This document shows positions 10,001-19,840 of a DNA stretch of 61,566 nucleotides, in pieces. Numbering within the stretch: the stretch's first letter is position 1; each line of letters starts with the position of its first letter. Source of the DNA: Caldilineaceae bacterium (GTDB taxonomy: Bacteria > Chloroflexota > Anaerolineae > Caldilineales > Caldilineaceae). Below the pieces are notes generated by a model that was not told the origin of the DNA, made no database searches, and was given only the letters and a program-made list of their open reading frames with translations. The position numbers and the translations under genes are program-made. Where the stretch lies: the NCBI GenBank assembly GCA_020433455.1, contig JAGRCP010000026.1, positions 1 to 61,566 on the forward strand. The letters are read 5' to 3'.

Positions 10001-13000
10001 AGCGGCGGCGCAATCTCGCCCCTCGCAGCCCAATCCCCGCGCTTTGACCGCAATAATGAGCCGGCCGGCTCTGTGGTCATCAGCGGTACGGGGCTGGGCC
10101 TGCCCGGCGCGAACAAGCCCATCATGGATCCGGACAACGCCCTGCGCATTCTGCGCGGCGAACAGTTCGTGGACCTCATCCCCGAGCGCTATCGCAAGGA
10201 AATGGCGGGCAAGCGCATCACCCGCCTGGTCAAAGGCGAGGACGGCAGCGGCCGCTTTGAGGTCATCGATGAAACGGACGAAGTCATCAAGCTGGCCGGA
10301 CGACCCGGCAGCTTCGATCTGACGGAAGAATACGGCGTTCCCGAAAAGCTGGTAGAGGCGCTGGACATCACGACCCAGTTGGCCATGGCCGCGGGTATTG
10401 ACGCACTACACGAAGCAGGCATCCCCCTGGTCCAGACCTATCGCACCACCAGCAAGGGCACCTACCTGCCTGAACGCTGGCTTTTGCCCCAGGCCCTGCG
10501 CGACGAGACCGGCGTGATTTTCGCCAGCGCCTTCCCCGGCGGCGATCGCATGGCCGATGAGTTCAAACGCTTCTACACCTGGGATCGCCTGCGCCGGGAA
10601 CTCGAAATGTTGGAAGACCTGCGCCGGTACGTGCATGACGGCGATGCCCTCATGGAAATTCAGCGGCGCATCGGCCAAGTGCGGGAAGAGCTGGAGCAGA
10701 ACGCCTACGAATTTGACCGGCGCTTTATTTTCCGGGTTCTGGCCATGGGCCACAGCCAATTCGCCGAATTCATCGGCGCGCGGGGGCCGAATACCCACGT
10801 CAACGCGGCCTGCGCCAGCACGGCCCAGGCCGTCACCCTGGCCGAGGACTGGATTCGCAACGGGCGCTGCCGTCGGGTCATCGTCATCAGCGCCGACGAT
10901 GTGACCAGCGACAATCTCATGGGTTGGATCGGCGCAGGCTTCCTGGCCACAGGCGCGGCCGCGACCGACGACAAGGTGGAAGAAGCCGCCTTGCCCTTTG
11001 ACCGCCGCCGCCACGGCACCCTCCTGGGCATGGGCGCCTGCGCCTTGGTTCTGGAGAGCGAAGACGCCGTGCATGAGCGGGGCATGCGGGGCATCGTAGA
11101 ACTGCTGGCGGCCGAAATCGCCAATAGCGCCTTCCACGGCACACGCCTGGATGTGGCCCACATTACCGGCGTCATGGAGCGCCTGGTAACCGCGGCGGAA
11201 CGGCGCTTCGGCATCAACCGCTACAGCATGGCGCCCCAACTCTGCTTCGTCTCCCACGAGACCTACACGCCCGCCCGGGGCGGCAGTGCCGCGGCCGAAG
11301 TCACGGCCCTGCGCAAGACCTTCGGCGAGACGGCCAATGAGATCATCATGGCCAATACCAAGGGCTTTACCGGTCATCCCATGGGCGCGGGCGTGGAGGA
11401 CGTGATTGCGGTCAAGATTCTGGAATACGGCATCGTCCCGCCGGTGGCCAATTACAAGGAAGCGGACCCGGACCTGGGTCCGCTGAATCTGAGTCGGGGC
11501 GGCAATTATCCGGTTCTATACGCCCTGCACCTGGCGGCCGGCTTCGGCTCCCAGATCGCCATGACCCTAACCCGACGCATTCCCGGCGGCCTGGACCGGG
11601 TGGACAACAAGAACGCCTACCAGCGTTGGCTGGACGACGTGAGCGGCCTGGACAATGCTGAAGTGGAGACGATTAAACGCACCCTGCGCGTGGTCGCGCA
11701 GGGACAGCCGGGGCGCACGCCCGTACCCAGCACGTGGCAAGAGGGCACAGAGCCGACGCAACGCGCCCAGGCGCCTGGACGCGCGGTGGCAAGCGGCAGC
11801 CCGGCGCGGATGGTAATGCCGCCGGAGCCGGTGACGCCGCCAATCGCACCGGAACAGAGGCCGGTTCCGGCTCCCGTCCCTGCGGCAGCCGCGGTCTTAC
11901 CCATGGCAAGTGAGCAGGCGGCAAGCAGCGCGCCGCAACCCGATGCCCCTACCGCCCCACAATCGACAGACGCCGACTCCGTAACCGCCAAGGTCCTGGC
12001 CGTGGTGGCGGAGAAGACAGGCTATCCCGAGGATATGCTGGACCTGGATCTGGACATGGAGGCGGATCTGGGGATTGACACGGTCAAGCAGGCCGAGACT
12101 TTCGCCGCCATCCGCGAGGAATTCGAGATTCCCTTCCGGGAGGACCTGAGCCTGCGCGACTATCCCACGCTGGGCGATGTGGCGGGTTATGTGCGTACGA
12201 TGCGGCCGGATTTAGCGGGTGGGCAGGTGGCAGGTGGCACGTTGCAAGTGGCACGTAGCGCGTTGCCAGCTGATGCGCCTGCAACTCCAGCTTCGTCAGG
12301 CGAGGATCCGGTTACGGGCAAGGTCCTGGCCGTGGTGGCGGAGAAGACAGGCTATCCCGAGGATATGCTGGACCTGGATCTGGATATGGAGGCGGACCTG
12401 GGGATTGACACGGTCAAGCAGGCCGAGACCTTCGCCGCCATCCGCGAGGAATTTGATATTCCTTTCCGGGAAGACCTGAATCTGCGCGACTATCCTACGC
12501 TGGAGAGCGTGATTGGCTTCGTTCGTGAGATGCGGCCGGATTTGGCAGGTGAGCAGGCGGCAGGTGGCACGTCGCAGGTGGCGTCCCCACAATCCGACAC
12601 CCACACAACCACACAACTAAACGCGCCTAAGCCGGCTTCCATCGGTACGCTGGCAGACGCGGACAAGATGCCCCGGCGCGTGCCTACGCCGCTCCTGCGA
12701 CCGGACCTGACGTTATGCAAGCCCACGGGCGTAACGCTGGATGCGTCCAGTCGGGTCGTGGTGATGCCGGATGCGGGCGGCGTGGGCAAGTCCCTCATCA
12801 ACCGACTGGAGAAGCTGGGCGTTACCGTGCTGGCGCTGGAGCCGGCCATGGAAACCGATGCTCTCGTCACCCGGTTGGAAGCGTGGATAAATGATGGTTC
12901 CGTTCAGGGGCTCTACTGGCTGAGCGCATTGGATGCAGAGCCCGCAATCGAAGAGATGACGCTGGATGAATGGCGCGAGCTAAACCGGATACGGGTCAAG

Positions 13001-15148
13001 AACTTGTATGCCGCGGCTCGGACCCTTTACGCAAACGTGGCGGGCCCCAATGCGTTCCTGATCTCTGCAACCCGGTTCGGCGGTCTGCATGGTTACGGCA
13101 GCGACGGCGCCACGGCTCCTCTGGGCGGCGCTGTAGCAGGCTTCACCAAAGCCTACAACATCGAGCAGGGCATGCGGGACGCGGGCATAGGCATTACGGT
13201 CAAAGTCGTGGACTTTGACGTCAGCCGCAAGACAGCCGAGCCGGCCGATCTCCTCATTGCCGAGACCCTCACCGATCCCGGCATCGTGGAAGTCGGCTAT
13301 CGGGACGGCCTGCGCTATACCGTTACCCTGACCGAGCAGCCCGCTGAAAACGGCGGTCCGGGCATGGTCCTGAACGAAGAGAGCGTCTTTGTGGTCACCG
13401 GCGCGGCCGGCGGCATCACCAGCGCCATCGTCACCGATCTGGCCATTGCCGGCAAGAGCGTCTTCTACCTTCTGGACCTGGTGGAAGCGCCCGCCCGGGA
13501 TGATGAAAACATTCGGCTCTTCCGCACGGATATGGACGCACTCAAGCGCAAGCTTATCGAGGAGACCAAGGCCAGGGGCGAACGTCCCACGCCGGTGATC
13601 ATCGACAAGCAGATTATGGCCATCGAACGCAGTGAGGCTGCGCTGCGGGCCATAGAAAGCGTAGAAGCTGCGGGCGGTACGGCCTACTACCACAGCGTCA
13701 ACCTGATGGACGGCGACGCGGTGACCAGGGTAATCGACGACGTCCGGAAGCGGTTCGGCAAGATCGACGTCCTGCTGCATGCCGGCGGCTTGCTCATTGA
13801 TCGGGTGCTGCCCGACAAGCAACCGCAACAGTTCAGCCTGGTCTTCGACGTGAAGGCAGACGGCTTCTTCAACCTGCTCCACGCGGCCAAAGGCATGCCC
13901 ATCGGCGCCACGGTAAGCTTCAGCTCCGTCGCCGGCCGCTTCGGCAACAACGGCCAGAGCGACTACTCGGCTGCCAACGATCTGCTCTGCAAAATCTCCA
14001 GTAGCATGCGCAACTGGCGGCCGGAAACCCGGGGCATCGCCATCGACTGGACGGCCTGGGGCGAGATCGGCATGGCCTCCCGGGGTTCCGTGCCCACGGT
14101 CATGGCCGCGCTGGGCATTGACATGCTGCCGCCCGAAGCAGGCGTCCCCACCATTCGCCGGGAGCTGACCTACGGCGACACCCGAGGCGAGGTCCTGGTG
14201 GCCGGTCGCCTGGGGGCCTGGGTGGAAGAAAAAGATCCCACCGGCGGCCTGGATGCGGACGCGACCAACGCAATGCTGGCCGCACGGAGCGCACCGCTGG
14301 TCATGGTGGGCGAGATAAGAGCCGCCAAACTTTATGGCGGCCTGGTCAGCGAAGCGGTCCTGGATCCCGCTGTTCAGCCCTTCCTCTATGACCACAAAGT
14401 AGAGGATGACCTGCCGTGGCTGCCCGGCGTCATGGGCAGCGAGGGCATGGCCCAGGCCGCGAGCCTGCTGGCGCCGGACTACCGGGTAGCCGAGATCCTG
14501 CACCAGACCAATCTGGGCGCGTTGAAGTTCCACCGCAACGAACCCAAAACCGTCCGCATCAGCGTGGAGATGGTCCCCGGCGACGGCGATGAGCTGCTGG
14601 GGCACGCGCGGGTACAGTCCATCTTCCAACCGCCCAAGCCGGAGTTGCCGCCCCAGGTAAAGGATCACTTTGCGGCGACGGTCCGCCTGACCAAGACTGA
14701 GGCCGAGGCGCCTGTCATCGACTTCACGCCGCCGGGCGAGCTGCCTATCACCGGCACGGAGGTTTATGAAATGTTCTTCCACGGTCCCGCTTATCAGGTC
14801 ATCGAAAGCGGCGTGGTGGAGGGCAACCGGGCGATCACCCTCATGCGCGGCGACCTGATCCCCAACGCTGATCCGGCCGATGCCGCTGAGCTGACTGCCC
14901 CCCGGCTCTTCGAGCATCTGGTCCAGACCGCGGCCTTATGGAGCATGAAGAGCAAGGCCGTCATGGCCTTACCGGCCGGCTATGACAAGGCGGCGATTTA
15001 CCGCCGGCCGTCCACGGCAAACGGCAAGCGCCTCTATGCCGTCGTGCGCACGGATGATGACGGCGAAACCTACGACGCCCAAACGGTTGACAGCGACGGA
15101 AACGTCTACGCGGAACTGAGCGGGTATCGGACGGTGTCGATGGGGTAG
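7031..15148 (+). CDS. PfaA-like iterative type I polyketide/fatty-acid synthase, KS-AT-KS-ACP-ACP-KR-DH
   Basis: The 2705-residue mega-enzyme has KS1 with Cys215, His349 and His387 ([23 protein letters not shown]). The AT has GHSLGE at Ser707 and HAFH at 809-812, a malonyl-type signature. KS2 has Cys1261, His1409 in an unusual SHETYTP context and His1449. Two carrier domains follow near 1650-1830, then a complete KR (GAAGGI at 2124, Ser2299, Tyr2312), then a hotdog DH ([13 protein letters not shown] with His2455). Both carriers have [11 protein letters not shown], with Thr1684 and Thr1794 where the pantetheinylated Ser is expected. There is no ER or thioesterase domain. AAAGGAG lies 9 bases before the ATG. 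Architecture recalls PUFA synthases; the product is unknown. Confidence 0.9.
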   Translation: MSSAADRAVAIVGVGAILPDAPNAPAFWQNILNKRYSISEVPPGRWSVADYYDPDPSAPLKSYSKIGGWVQGFAFDWKRFRIPPRVAAAMDEGQQWAVTIAAEALDDYGYPNRPLDTQRTGVILGTAMGGELHYITSLGIYHPEYRHLLEQTPAFRALPSAQREIILNEWRTAAANHFPDITEDTMPGELPNIVSGRVANVLNLRGPNFITDAACASSFAAINAAVEMLTEHHVDAVIAGGVDRNMGAPIFVKFCKIGALSATGSRPFGAGADGFVMGEGSGSFLLKRLGDAERDGDRIYAVIRGVGASSDGKGKGITAPNPEGQVLSLLRAWENAGLDPATATLVEAHGTSTKVGDVAEVQTLSTVFGGAPRQSIALGSAKSNIGHLKAGAGAAGLLKAAMAIYHKKLPPTLNAEKPNPNFDFANSPFVLNHNLREWEEPNGVPRRAGVSAYGFGGANFHLVLEEHVPGMLTREERTQFAGVDMGAGNGVNAMRAQSSHSVGAGQASKPPIRGILAVGAATPSALKDRLDDLFRQAESGWTPPIASPDADELAQPERVVIDFGDQQELQEKIAKARKAAGFDNAQAWKALQAQGIFRGSGPKPGKIAFLFPGQGSQYINMGRELARLQPAVEQVFAEADEVMTPILGKPLTSFIFVDSADPAAMQQAEMDLMQTAITQPAMLTMDMALYKLLGEYGFTPDMVMGHSLGEYGALIAAGIMPFADALEASAARGAEMTKVSMDDNGWMAAVMAPLDVVKTTLEEIDGYVVAANINSTSQAVVGGASKAVEEAIARFGAQGFRAMRIPVSHAFHTKIVAPASKPLRVVLDRLRISEPSLPLVANVTGELYPVTVEDIKDILELQIASPVQWVKGLETMYANGVRTFVEVGPKKALKGFVDDVLGGREDVVSLFTNHPKTGELATFNHALCGLYAAGYGVQDAKQRASEQPVSIQSSPIPTPSSSIVQEEPAMASSSIGDASVNALLQALQQLSGGAISPLAAQSPRFDRNNEPAGSVVISGTGLGLPGANKPIMDPDNALRILRGEQFVDLIPERYRKEMAGKRITRLVKGEDGSGRFEVIDETDEVIKLAGRPGSFDLTEEYGVPEKLVEALDITTQLAMAAGIDALHEAGIPLVQTYRTTSKGTYLPERWLLPQALRDETGVIFASAFPGGDRMADEFKRFYTWDRLRRELEMLEDLRRYVHDGDALMEIQRRIGQVREELEQNAYEFDRRFIFRVLAMGHSQFAEFIGARGPNTHVNAACASTAQAVTLAEDWIRNGRCRRVIVISADDVTSDNLMGWIGAGFLATGAAATDDKVEEAALPFDRRRHGTLLGMGACALVLESEDAVHERGMRGIVELLAAEIANSAFHGTRLDVAHITGVMERLVTAAERRFGINRYSMAPQLCFVSHETYTPARGGSAAAEVTALRKTFGETANEIIMANTKGFTGHPMGAGVEDVIAVKILEYGIVPPVANYKEADPDLGPLNLSRGGNYPVLYALHLAAGFGSQIAMTLTRRIPGGLDRVDNKNAYQRWLDDVSGLDNAEVETIKRTLRVVAQGQPGRTPVPSTWQEGTEPTQRAQAPGRAVASGSPARMVMPPEPVTPPIAPEQRPVPAPVPAAAAVLPMASEQAASSAPQPDAPTAPQSTDADSVTAKVLAVVAEKTGYPEDMLDLDLDMEADLGIDTVKQAETFAAIREEFEIPFREDLSLRDYPTLGDVAGYVRTMRPDLAGGQVAGGTLQVARSALPADAPATPASSGEDPVTGKVLAVVAEKTGYPEDMLDLDLDMEADLGIDTVKQAETFAAIREEFDIPFREDLNLRDYPTLESVIGFVREMRPDLAGEQAAGGTSQVASPQSDTHTTTQLNAPKPASIGTLADADKMPRRVPTPLLRPDLTLCKPTGVTLDASSRVVVMPDAGGVGKSLINRLEKLGVTVLALEPAMETDALVTRLEAWINDGSVQGLYWLSALDAEPAIEEMTLDEWRELNRIRVKNLYAAARTLYANVAGPNAFLISATRFGGLHGYGSDGATAPLGGAVAGFTKAYNIEQGMRDAGIGITVKVVDFDVSRKTAEPADLLIAETLTDPGIVEVGYRDGLRYTVTLTEQPAENGGPGMVLNEESVFVVTGAAGGITSAIVTDLAIAGKSVFYLLDLVEAPARDDENIRLFRTDMDALKRKLIEETKARGERPTPVIIDKQIMAIERSEAALRAIESVEAAGGTAYYHSVNLMDGDAVTRVIDDVRKRFGKIDVLLHAGGLLIDRVLPDKQPQQFSLVFDVKADGFFNLLHAAKGMPIGATVSFSSVAGRFGNNGQSDYSAANDLLCKISSSMRNWRPETRGIAIDWTAWGEIGMASRGSVPTVMAALGIDMLPPEAGVPTIRRELTYGDTRGEVLVAGRLGAWVEEKDPTGGLDADATNAMLAARSAPLVMVGEIRAAKLYGGLVSEAVLDPAVQPFLYDHKVEDDLPWLPGVMGSEGMAQAASLLAPDYRVAEILHQTNLGALKFHRNEPKTVRISVEMVPGDGDELLGHARVQSIFQPPKPELPPQVKDHFAATVRLTKTEAEAPVIDFTPPGELPITGTEVYEMFFHGPAYQVIESGVVEGNRAITLMRGDLIPNADPADAAELTAPRLFEHLVQTAALWSMKSKAVMALPAGYDKAAIYRRPSTANGKRLYAVVRTDDDGETYDAQTVDSDGNVYAELSGYRTVSMG
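12217..12264 (+). repeat. GGCACGT-family repeat inside the mega-synthase gene, linker after ACP1
   Basis: G/C-rich tandem words such as CAGGTGGCA and GCAAGTGGCACGT occupy the linker between the two carrier domains and are translated in frame as an Ala/Gly/Val/Gln-rich spacer. They match the intergenic inverted repeat at 6956-7004. A second in-gene copy follows ACP2. Confidence 0.7.
12546..12585 (+). repeat. GGCACGT-family repeat inside the mega-synthase gene, linker after ACP2
   Basis: GAGCAGGCGGCAGGTGGCAC and related words follow the second carrier domain. Weaker relatives lie at about 11737-11755 and 11908-11930, before ACP1. All fall in low-complexity linkers, not in folded domains. Confidence 0.65.
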
Positions 15149-15167
15149 GAGATGATTGAAGAGTAAG

Positions 15168-15346
15168 GATTGAAGATTGGGCCGCGGGAAGATCAGGTAA
15201 ATGATGAATTGAGAGAGCATGCGGCGATGAGATTGGGAGATTCTGAGATTGGGGATTGGGAATTGCGGGCGTGCTGGATTGGCGCTATTATCCAATCGCC
15301 TAATCTCTCAATCCCAATCAATCTCGCTCCTTCCCAATCTTCAATC
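15168..15346. repeat. GATTGGG-type repeats in an inverted arrangement before the PPTase gene
   Basis: The 210-base gap between the synthase stop and the PPTase start is filled with words such as GATTGAAGATTGGG, GAGATTGGGAGATT and their reverse complements. Perfect 14-base arms lie at 15168-15181 and 15333-15346. The frame that leads into the PPTase is open through this block, but the repeat character argues against coding. A related unit occurs at 19735-19783. Confidence 0.7.
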
Positions 15347-15358
15347 TTGAATCTTCCC

Positions 15359-16090
15359 ATGATCCACTGGCTCGTGCAGACGGCAAATGAGAATCCGGAT
15401 ATCGCCCGCGGCGCGCCGCCGCCGGACTTGCTGAGCGAGCGCGAGGCGGCCCAGTTGGCGACGCTGCGCGTGATCAAACGTCGCCGGGACTGGCTGTTGG
15501 GACGTTGGACGGCCAAGGCGCTGCTGCAGCAGGCGCTGGCGGAAAAGCGACTTTCACTTACGCAGATCCTCATCGATAATGATGCCGACGGTGCGCCCTT
15601 CGCCTCGATCGAAAACCGCGGCCGCTTGCAGCGGTTGGACTGGTCGCTCTCCATTAGCCACAGTCACGGCGCGGCCTTCTGCGCCGCGCATCCGGCGAGC
15701 GGGCGGGAAGAGCGTTATGCTATTGGCGCGGACCTGGAGTTCATCGAGCAGCGGGAAGCCAATTTCGTACAGGACTACTTTACAGCCGTAGAAGCGGAGC
15801 GGGTCAGCCTGGCCTCGCCCGGCGCGCGGGATGCCGTCATCACCGGCATTTGGAGCGCCAAGGAGGCCGCGCTCAAGGCTTTGCGTACGGGATTGCGCCT
15901 CAGTACGCGGCGTATTGAGTGTCTCCTCCCCGGCCTGCTGCCTGCGGACGACGTCTGGCATCCATTCACCCTGCATGCGCCGGATGAGGCGACGCCCGGC
16001 GTAAGCTGGAGCGGCTGGTGGCGTCGCCCCGTGCAGCACCCCGATTTCGTGATGACGTTGGTGATCAAAACCGAGGAATCAGATCAATAG
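15359..16090 (+). CDS. Sfp-type 4'-phosphopantetheinyl transferase
   Basis: The 243-residue enzyme transfers phosphopantetheine from CoA to carrier domains. The family core is visible: SLSISHS, GADLEFIE (metal-binding Asp and Glu), then WSAKEAALKALRTGLRL with the catalytic Lys-Glu pair. The start at 15359 is preferred over an in-frame ATG at 15170, because the extra 63 codons fall entirely in repeat DNA; no clear Shine-Dalgarno sequence precedes it. The gene lies directly downstream of the mega-synthase and is the obvious activator of its two carrier domains. Since those carriers show Thr at the attachment site, this enzyme may have adapted specificity, which is inference only. Confidence 0.9.
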   Translation: MIHWLVQTANENPDIARGAPPPDLLSEREAAQLATLRVIKRRRDWLLGRWTAKALLQQALAEKRLSLTQILIDNDADGAPFASIENRGRLQRLDWSLSISHSHGAAFCAAHPASGREERYAIGADLEFIEQREANFVQDYFTAVEAERVSLASPGARDAVITGIWSAKEAALKALRTGLRLSTRRIECLLPGLLPADDVWHPFTLHAPDEATPGVSWSGWWRRPVQHPDFVMTLVIKTEESDQ

Positions 16091-16139
16091 ACCGCGGCCC
16101 GTTGGCCCAACTCAATATTGCAACGATGGAGGAACCACG

Positions 16140-17675
16140 GTGGAAAAATATATTGAAAAACTGCGGACACGTAATGCGATTGCCGCAGGCAACGAAAAGG
16201 AAATCGAGCGGCAGCACGCCAAAGGACGCCTGACCGCACAGGAACGCATCGACCTGCTCTTCGATCCCGGCACCTTTCAGGAGATCGACACGCTGGTTAC
16301 CTCCCGTTCGGATGAGTACATGGACGGCCGCGCATCTCGTTACGGTGACGGCGTCATCACCGGTTTTGGGCTAATCGGCGGGCGGCGGGTCTTCGCCGCG
16401 GCCCAAAATCCCGGCGTTTTGGGCGGCTCGCTGGGCGAGATGCACGCCAACAAGATCGTCAAAGCCATGCGCATGGCCATCAAATACGGTTGCCCTTTTC
16501 TGGCCCTCAACGATTCCGGCGGCGCGCGCATCCAGGAGGGCGTGGACAGCCTGGGCGGCTACGCGCGCATCTTCGACGCCAACTGCGAAGCGTCGGGCGT
16601 CATTCCCCAGCTCTCCATTATTTTGGGGCCGTGCGCAGGCGGTGCAGTCTATTCGCCCGCGCTCACCGATTTTGTCTTCATGACCGAAAATTCCTACATG
16701 TTCATCACCGGGCCCGAAGTGGTCCGCGCGGTCATGCAGGAGAGCGTCAGCTTTGAGGAACTGGGCGGCGGCCTTATCCACTCCAAGGAGAGCGGCGTGA
16801 GCCACTTCCTCTCCAAAGATGATACCGAATGCCTGCTCAAAGTCCGGGAGCTGCTGAGCTACCTTCCCTCCAACAATCAGGATGATCCGCCCTACACGCC
16901 GCCCGCGGATGATCCGGACCGGCGCTGCCCCGAACTGGAGCAGATCGTTCCCGTGGATCCCCATAAGCCTTATGATGTACGCCAGGTAATCGCCAGTATC
17001 GTAGATGACGGCCGCTTTTTTGAAGTGCACGAACTCTGGGCCGAGAATATGGTCGTGGGCTTCGCCCGGCTCAACGGCTGGGTCATCGGGATTGTCGCCA
17101 ATCAGCCCCAGGTGCTGGCGGGAACCATCGACATCAAGGCCTCGGTTAAAGCCTCTCACTTTATTCGCCTGTGTGACGCCTACAACATTCCCATTCTCAC
17201 GCTGCAGGATGTCCCTGGTTTCCTGCCCGGCACGCATCAGGAATACGGCGGCATCATTCGCAACGGCGCCCGCATGATCTACGCCTACAGCGAAGCGACC
17301 GTCCCCAAGCTCATGATCATCATGCGCAAAAGCTACGGGGGAGCCTACTGCGTCATGAGCAGCAAGGGGCTGGGAGGCGATCTCCTTTACGCCTGGCCCA
17401 ATGCCGAAATCGCGGTCATGGGCGCAGAGGGGGCCGTCAACATCCTCTTCCGCAAGCAGGTTGCCAATGCAGAAGACCCGGAGGCCAAGCGCAAGGAGTT
17501 GGTGGATGATTATGAAGAAAAATTCAACAACCCTTATGTGGCGGCCAGCCGCGGCCTGATTGACGGCGTCATCGAGCCGCGGGACAGCCGCCGCGTCCTC
17601 ATCCAGGCGCTGGAAGTCACCCTCTCTAAGCGCGAGACCCACGTACCCAAGAAGCACGGCCTGGCGCCGATGTAA
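16140..17675 (+). CDS. Acyl-CoA carboxylase carboxyltransferase subunit (PccB/AccD-type)
   Basis: The 511-residue protein is a crotonase-fold carboxyltransferase that moves CO2 from carboxybiotin to acetyl-, propionyl- or another acyl-CoA. Signatures include NDSGGARIQEGVDSLGGY, GPCAGGAVYSPALTDF, TGPEVV and the second-half KSYGGAYCVMSSK and AEIAVMGAEGAVNILFRK. The start is GTG at 16140 with GGAGG 7 bases upstream. It forms one run with the biotin carboxylase and biotin carrier genes. Placed after a malonyl-type AT mega-synthase, the complex would logically make malonyl-CoA, but propionyl-CoA specificity cannot be excluded by eye. Confidence 0.93.
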   Translation: MEKYIEKLRTRNAIAAGNEKEIERQHAKGRLTAQERIDLLFDPGTFQEIDTLVTSRSDEYMDGRASRYGDGVITGFGLIGGRRVFAAAQNPGVLGGSLGEMHANKIVKAMRMAIKYGCPFLALNDSGGARIQEGVDSLGGYARIFDANCEASGVIPQLSIILGPCAGGAVYSPALTDFVFMTENSYMFITGPEVVRAVMQESVSFEELGGGLIHSKESGVSHFLSKDDTECLLKVRELLSYLPSNNQDDPPYTPPADDPDRRCPELEQIVPVDPHKPYDVRQVIASIVDDGRFFEVHELWAENMVVGFARLNGWVIGIVANQPQVLAGTIDIKASVKASHFIRLCDAYNIPILTLQDVPGFLPGTHQEYGGIIRNGARMIYAYSEATVPKLMIIMRKSYGGAYCVMSSKGLGGDLLYAWPNAEIAVMGAEGAVNILFRKQVANAEDPEAKRKELVDDYEEKFNNPYVAASRGLIDGVIEPRDSRRVLIQALEVTLSKRETHVPKKHGLAPM

Positions 17676-17701
17676 GCGGGATGAGAAAAAGGATCTGACT
17701 T

Positions 17702-19186
17702 ATGTTTAAGAAAGTTCTCATTGCCAATCGGGGCGAAATTGCGGTGCAGGCGATCCGAACCTGCCGCGATATGGGCATCCAAACCGTAGCGCTCTACAGC
17801 AGCACGGAACGGGACTCGCTCCACGTGCGGCTGGCTGACGAATGCCGCCCCGTCCTGTCGGAAAAGCGCTATGCCGACATGGATGAAGTGTTGCAGATTG
17901 CCCGGGAAACCGGCTCCGACGCGATCTACCCCGGCTATGGCTTTCTGGCCGAAGAGGCCAACTTCATCCAGCGCTGCACGCACGAAGGCATCGTCTTCAT
18001 CGGTCCGCCCGCCGAAGTCGTGCGCCGCTGCAAAGACAAGCTGGGCATGATGGAGATGGTGGACAATGCGGGCCACCTGACGCCGCGGCGCTCCTTGGAA
18101 CCCGCCACCGTAGAGGAAATAGACAAACTTGCGGCTATGGGTGCGGAGGTAGGCTACCCGCTGGTAGTGAAGGCGTGCCGCGGCGGACGCGGACGCGGCT
18201 CCCGGGTTGTGGACAGGCCGGAAAAGTTACCCGACATAGCGGCGATTGCAGAGCGAGAGGCCGAACGCATCTTCGGCGACGGGCATCTCTTTTTGGAACG
18301 AGTCATTTCGCCCTCCCACTATGTCGTCGTCGAGATTCTGGCCGACAAGCAGGGCAACATTGTCCATCTGGGCGAACGGGAAGGCTCGGTGCTGCTCCGC
18401 AATCAGAAGCTCATTGAGGAAGCGCCCGCGCCGTGCCTAAGCGATGAGCAACGCCGGCGGCTGTGGGATGCGGCCGTAGACATTGCCCGGCGAGTTGGAT
18501 ATCAGGGCGCAGGCGGCTTCGAGTTTCTGGTCGATGGCGAAGGCAAATTTTACTTCACCGAAATCAAAGCTCGGATCCAGGTTGAACACGCGGTAAGCGG
18601 CATGCTTTCGGACGTAAACATTATCAAAGAGCAGATCCGCATCGCCGCAGGTCAGCCTCTCGCCTTTCGGCAGGACGAAATTCGTCTCAGCGGCTGCGCC
18701 ATCCAATGCCGCATCAATGCCGAGAACCCGTGGCAGAACTTTATGCCCAGCCCCGGCATATTGACTACCTTCCGTCTGCCCGGCGGCCAGCACGTCAACG
18801 TGGACACCTATGGCTATGTAGGCTGCACCATCCCGCCCCGCTATGATTCGCTGTTGGCCGCGCTCGTGGTGTGGGCGGAAGACCGTCCCGCCGCGGTGTC
18901 CCGCCTGCTACGCTCGCTCCAGGACTTCAAAATCATCGGCGTGCAGACCACCCTGCCCATGCATCTGCAAATGGTGACGGACCCCGCCTTCGTTACGGGC
19001 GACTATGACACCAACTTCATGCGCCGCTTCCGATTTGAGGAACCGCATCTCGACGACAGGACGCGGCAGGATTTTGCCGTAGCCGTGGCTGTAGCCTATG
19101 CCGGCCGTACGGGAGCGAAGGAGCCGGCCATACCGCAGCGCATGTTGTCGGGCTGGCATCGCTCCAGCCGCCGCTTGCCCAGTTAG
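17702..19186 (+). CDS. Biotin carboxylase-like subunit with altered ATP-site residues
   Basis: The 494-residue protein follows the AccC fold from start to end: ANRGEIA, IYPGYGFLAEEANF, FIGPPAE, GAGGFEFL, RIQVEH and CRINAEN. It would carboxylate biotin using ATP and bicarbonate. Several normally fixed residues differ from E. coli AccC: the glycine loop reads KACRGGRGRGS, the His209 position is Tyr207, Glu211 is Val209, His236 is Asn234 and Asn290 is Lys289 (E. coli numbers from memory). The Lys116, Lys159, Lys238, Glu276, Glu288, Arg292, Glu296 and Arg338 equivalents remain. The frame is intact, so this looks like divergence rather than a pseudogene. It is flanked by its carboxyltransferase and carrier partners. 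Confidence 0.85.
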   Translation: MFKKVLIANRGEIAVQAIRTCRDMGIQTVALYSSTERDSLHVRLADECRPVLSEKRYADMDEVLQIARETGSDAIYPGYGFLAEEANFIQRCTHEGIVFIGPPAEVVRRCKDKLGMMEMVDNAGHLTPRRSLEPATVEEIDKLAAMGAEVGYPLVVKACRGGRGRGSRVVDRPEKLPDIAAIAEREAERIFGDGHLFLERVISPSHYVVVEILADKQGNIVHLGEREGSVLLRNQKLIEEAPAPCLSDEQRRRLWDAAVDIARRVGYQGAGGFEFLVDGEGKFYFTEIKARIQVEHAVSGMLSDVNIIKEQIRIAAGQPLAFRQDEIRLSGCAIQCRINAENPWQNFMPSPGILTTFRLPGGQHVNVDTYGYVGCTIPPRYDSLLAALVVWAEDRPAAVSRLLRSLQDFKIIGVQTTLPMHLQMVTDPAFVTGDYDTNFMRRFRFEEPHLDDRTRQDFAVAVAVAYAGRTGAKEPAIPQRMLSGWHRSSRRLPS

Positions 19187-19217
19187 AAACTGAGTGGATA
19201 AATGGGGAAACGCAATT

Positions 19218-19727
19218 ATGTATCAGACAGTCGTAACCATTGATGGACACACCTACGATATCGTCATCCAGCATATGGGGGAAGAGATCAGCGCCCAGGT
19301 CCTAAGCGTTGACAATATTCCGCTGGAAGCGGAACAGGTAAACGTCTTCGCGCCTCAGCGCGACCAGGCCACGGGCGTCAATTGGATGATCATTAACGGG
19401 CGTTCGTATGAGCTAATCTTCGACCGGGAATTGCGCTGGGTCCAGACCTATCGGGGCCGCCACACGATTAACGTCCGCGACCGCAACACCTCGGTAACGC
19501 GACCGCCCAGCGGCGATGGACGGGTCAAGGCGCCCATTCCCGGCCTTATCGCCCGGCTGCTAATCGAGCCGGATCAGGAAGTCGAATTGGGGACTCCGCT
19601 CCTCATTCTGGAAGCCATGAAAATGGAAAATGAAATTTCGGCGCCCCGGGGCGGCCGCATCACGCAGATCAACGTGCAGCCGGGTCAGACCGTGACGCTG
19701 AATGAGGTACTGATTGAGATTGAGTAG
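19218..19727 (+). CDS. Biotin carboxyl carrier protein
   Basis: The 169-residue protein ends in a biotinyl domain with LEAMKMENEI, in which the Lys between the two Met residues is the biotin attachment site. The N-terminal 90 residues are a less conserved beta-rich region seen in carrier subunits of acyl-CoA and decarboxylase complexes. The ATG at 19218 is chosen because TGGGGAAA lies about 8 bases upstream; a GTG at 19194 is in frame but weaker. It shuttles carboxybiotin between the two preceding gene products, completing a three-subunit acyl-CoA carboxylase. Confidence 0.92.
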   Translation: MYQTVVTIDGHTYDIVIQHMGEEISAQVLSVDNIPLEAEQVNVFAPQRDQATGVNWMIINGRSYELIFDRELRWVQTYRGRHTINVRDRNTSVTRPPSGDGRVKAPIPGLIARLLIEPDQEVELGTPLLILEAMKMENEISAPRGGRITQINVQPGQTVTLNEVLIEIE

Positions 19728-19734
19728 CGCGGAG

Positions 19735-19783
19735 ATTAAAGATTGGGAGATTATGAGATTGGGGATCCGCTCGCCCCAATCTC
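19735..19783. repeat. GATTGGG-type repeat with short inverted arms
   Basis: GATTGGGAGATT-like words lie just after the carrier-protein stop. GAGATTGGGG (19755-19764) and CCCCAATCTC (19774-19783) form a 10-bp stem with a 9-base loop but no T-run. It is the same repeat family as at 15168-15346, placed at the other end of the PPTase/carboxylase gene run. Confidence 0.6.
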
Positions 19784-19840
19784 TCTGCTCTTCCGGATAT
19801 TCGCCCCTGCATAAAACGCCCCCCTATTCTCCGTTTTGAT

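Noticed and set aside
12980-14917. A 645-codon open frame on the - strand inside the synthase
   Set aside because: It is antisense to the KR and DH region, whose catalytic motifs are intact on the + strand.
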